Source: Echeneis naucrates
Taxonomy: Eukaryota; Chordata; Actinopteri; Carangiformes; Echeneidae
Direction of reading: 5' to 3'
Length of the DNA: 64,000 bases
Assembly: GCF_900963305.1 (NCBI RefSeq)
Contig: NC_042511.1
Coordinates: 10,001-74,000, forward strand
In this document: positions 61,453 through 64,000 of the stretch, piece after piece
Position numbering within the stretch: position 1 is the first letter of the stretch
Layout of the letters: every line of letters begins with the position of its first letter
Made by a program: the position numbers and the translations under genes
Notes under the pieces: model-generated
Told to the model about the DNA's origin: nothing
Database searches by the model: none
Seen by the model: the letters and a program-made list of their open reading frames with translations, nothing else

Positions 61453-64000
61453 CTACAGAGAACAGAGAGATACAGAGGAGTGGCCTCCGAAGGTAAACCC
61501 TGGTAGCAGGGGCTCTGTGAAGGAGGAGCTGAAGGTGTAAAGGTGGATCAAAGAGTCTGAGGAGACACTGTAGAATGACAGAGTACCAGCAGGACAGTCC
61601 ACATACACCCCCACCCTGCGGGAGGGGCAGGGGGGGGCAGTGGACACCTCCCTCTTGTTATGGAAAACGTAGTGGACAGTGTCAGAGCACCGCAGACACC
61701 AGGACTGAGCGTTGGCCCCGAACCAGCAGTCTTTGCTGAGGCCCCGCCTCCTGATGTCCCTCTGAGTCACCGCAATGTGGACCAGACCCCTCCACTCCAC
61801 TTCCCAGTAGCAACGTCCAATCAGATGTGGCTGACACAGCAGCTGGGGGCAGCGATCGAAGCGGGAGGTGTGGTCAGGGTATGGCTGCTGCTCCGTCACC
61901 ATTGTCACTGTGCGGCTGTCATCGCTCACCTGCAGGTATGAGTTCATCGAGTCCATGTCCAGGCTGAGGTCACAGCAGTCTGAGGAGGAGGAGAAGGAGG
62001 CCTTTGTGAACACACATCTATCCATCTGATACAACTACAAAACAGACATATGCAGACTTACACTTCCTCAGTCCAGGCCTCAGCCACTGTTCTCCTTGCT
62101 GCTCCAGCCTGGAGAAGAAAAAACAGACCTTCATCATCATCATCAGCGTCATCACAAACCCCCCTTGGACAGACAGACGGACACACACATACACCCGAAA
62201 GTAACCCACTGGAGAACTTCCAGTCTCCAGTCTGGATTCTTTAGTCCAGCAGAGAGCAGCCTGACTCCAGATTCTCCTGGATGGTTGTAGCTCAGGTCCA
62301 GTTCTCTGAGGTGAGATGGGTTAGAGCTCAGAGCTGAGGCGAGAGACACACAACCCTCCTCTGACACCAGACAGCCCGACAACCTGTAGACACATAACAC
62401 ATACATCACTGACTGGTTCTGGTCTGGATTCAGACCACTGCTCTGACACTCAAGTAAAACAAACTATTTTAGCCACTAAGTGTCAGAGAAGTCGACAGGA
62501 AACAGAGAGAGGAAATGACCTACAGCACAAGAATCAGATTCAAACCACAGACACTGCGATCACATAGCACATGCTCTAAACCGCTCAGCTACTAGCACTG
62601 TATGCTACTTGATCTTTGATCCAGGATCACACAAAGAGGGGCCCGGAGGTTTAAAATCTAACCCAACCAGTACCCGACCCTGTGGGTAAGAGCAGCATAG
62701 ATGTGGTCTTCAGATTGCCCAGGTCCTCATCCTCTTGATTCTTCTTCTATTTTCTAAGCTGCTTGACTCCAATTGAGCAGCTGAAGCCTGAAGCTCCCAC
62801 CAGGACTGAGCTGAACACCTGAGATCAGATCACCTGGACCACATTCTTACCTGAGAGTCTCCAGTCCACAGTGAAGACTCTCCAGACCAGCAGAGAGCAG
62901 CTGGACTCCTGAGTCCTGCAAGTCATTGTTACTCAGGTCCAGGTCTCTGAGGCTGGAGAACTGGGAGCTGAGGACAGAGGCCAGAGCTTCACAGCTTCTC
63001 TCTGAAACATTGCAGACGCTCAGCCTGAAAACATCAGAGTCTGTGAAATATCAAATTATCTCTGAATCACTGTCAAAGCTGCTGCGAAGGCAACTTTACC
63101 TGAGAGTCTCCAGTCCACAGTGAGGACTCTCCAGACCAGCAGAGAGCAGCTGGACTCCTGAGTCCTGCAGGTCATTGTAACTCAAGTCCAGGTCTCTGAG
63201 GCTGCAGGACTGGGAGCTGAGGACAGAGGCCAGAGCTTCACAGCTTTTCTTTGAGACATTGCAGCTGCTCAGCCTGAGACAGGAGCAGAGTGAGAACATA
63301 TCAATGAAACACCGGCGGAAACCCCCATGAGTCCACACTCACAGTCCGACAACCCTCACCTGAGAGTCTTTAGTCCACAGTGAGGACTCTCCAGACCAGC
63401 AGAGAGCAGCTGGACTCCTGAGTCCTGCAGGTTGTTGTAACTCAGGTCCAGGTCTCTGAGGTTGCAGGACTGGGAGCTGAGGACAGAGGCCAGAGATTCA
63501 CAGCTTCTCTTTGAGAGGTTACAGCCGCTCAGCCTGAGAGAGGAAACAGACACACACTGATCAAAGCAGAGCCAACAACATTACACAGCAACACACAACC
63601 TGTATTCTTCAACACACACACACACACACACAGAGGCATAGATGACTATAGATCCTGTGAGAGAACATGACCTCACTAACTACCATGACCTGACTAACAA
63701 CTATGACCTCACTAGATACCACAAGCTCTCTGACCACTGGTGATCTTTTTAAGACATTGCTGTTTCTTCCTGATTCAAAACTTGATGGATTTTTCAGAAG
63801 ATCAAAAAATGTTTCCACTGTTGGTTGTCTCTTCGGTCAAGTAAAGTCTCCTGATGCGTTTCCTGTCTGCAGGTCCCCGTTCACCTACACAGCACTTTTG
63901 GACAGTTTGACCACAGGCAGCAGCTTCAGCAGAGCCTCCTCTGACCCAGAATACTTCCTCAGGTCAAACAGGTCCAGGTCTTCCTCTGAGGACAGTAGGA
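61453..64000 (-). CDS. NLRC3-like protein with LRRs and B30.2, 3' part
   Basis: Minus-strand exons, running off the window at the 5' side: 63889-64000 (partial), 63360-63533, 63100-63273, 62851-63024, 62210-62383, 62062-62108, 61453-61979. The first contains [20 protein letters not shown], the conserved approach to the repeats in fish NLR-C proteins. The next four exons are each exactly 174 bp and encode one LRR unit pair ([40 protein letters not shown]). A 47-bp exon (QLEEQ-like, WLRPGLRK) leads into the PRY-SPRY/B30.2 exon ([46 protein letters not shown]). Fish expanded this family as presumed innate immune sensors. NACHT and any N-terminal domain lie outside the window. No break seen in the part present. 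Confidence 0.88.
63667..63724. repeat. Short 20-bp tandem repeat in NLR intron
   Basis: Three imperfect copies of ATGACCTCACTAACTACC-type sequence in the intron before the first full LRR exon. Confidence 0.6.

Noticed and set aside
63609-63818. 69-codon minus-strand frame with [17 protein letters not shown]
   Set aside because: Product of a short tandem repeat in an NLR intron; both flanking splice sites exclude it.

Overview
The window is vertebrate, almost certainly teleost, genomic DNA from the left end of a chromosome. It opens with C-rich telomeric repeats (CCCTAA on the + strand, the orientation expected at a 5' chromosome end), then a subtelomeric repeat zone, then ordinary spliced genes with short fish-type introns. 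Fish origin is supported by the gene content (a neuropsin-group opsin beside a fish-type NLR gene with LRR and B30.2 exons), many CA/TG microsatellites, and Harbinger, Penelope-like and LINE remnants.

Layout. 1-2170: interrupted telomeric repeats, an AT-rich block, hairpins, a 10-bp tandem array and a hammerhead-like motif behind a TATA box. 2200-6850: retroelement graveyard (LINE fragment, an LTR-like block, two Penelope-like copies, one carrying a solo LTR). 8102-13124 (+): slc29a1, nucleoside transporter. 14.2-17.6 kb (-): a divergent reticulon. 18591-19469 (+): gemin6. 20505-34019 (-): sos1, all 22 coding exons. 36446-38233 (-): tmem178a. 38.9-40.2 kb (-): third Penelope-like copy with a second hammerhead-like motif. 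40.2-44.2 kb: non-coding. 44908-46287 (+): SOUL/HEBP-family protein. 46941-51350 (-): eif4a3. 53598-57238 (-): srf. 58513-60965 (+): opsin. 61453-end (-): 3' part of an NLR gene running off the window.

I rebuilt exon structures by hand from GT/AG sites and reading phase. The frames of slc29a1, gemin6, sos1, tmem178a, the SOUL gene, eif4a3, srf and the opsin close without a break, and product lengths match the known families, so these genes look intact. Gene pairs slc29a1/reticulon, gemin6/sos1 and SOUL/eif4a3 converge with closely spaced poly(A) signals. sos1, gemin6 and tmem178a are neighbours on human 2p22, and slc29a1 and srf both lie on human 6p21, so the block mixes two conserved linkage groups.

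The genes do not form one pathway: Ras activation (sos1), growth-factor-responsive transcription (srf), snRNP assembly (gemin6), exon junction complex (eif4a3), nucleoside uptake (slc29a1), ER/calcium (tmem178a, reticulon), light sensing (opsin), innate immunity (NLR). I found no clear new multi-gene system. The most interesting leads are the paired hammerhead-like motifs tied to Penelope-like elements and telomeric repeats, the CArG cluster upstream of srf, the opsin's unusual key residues and in-frame GC-AG mini-intron, and a triple DR1 element upstream of slc29a1.
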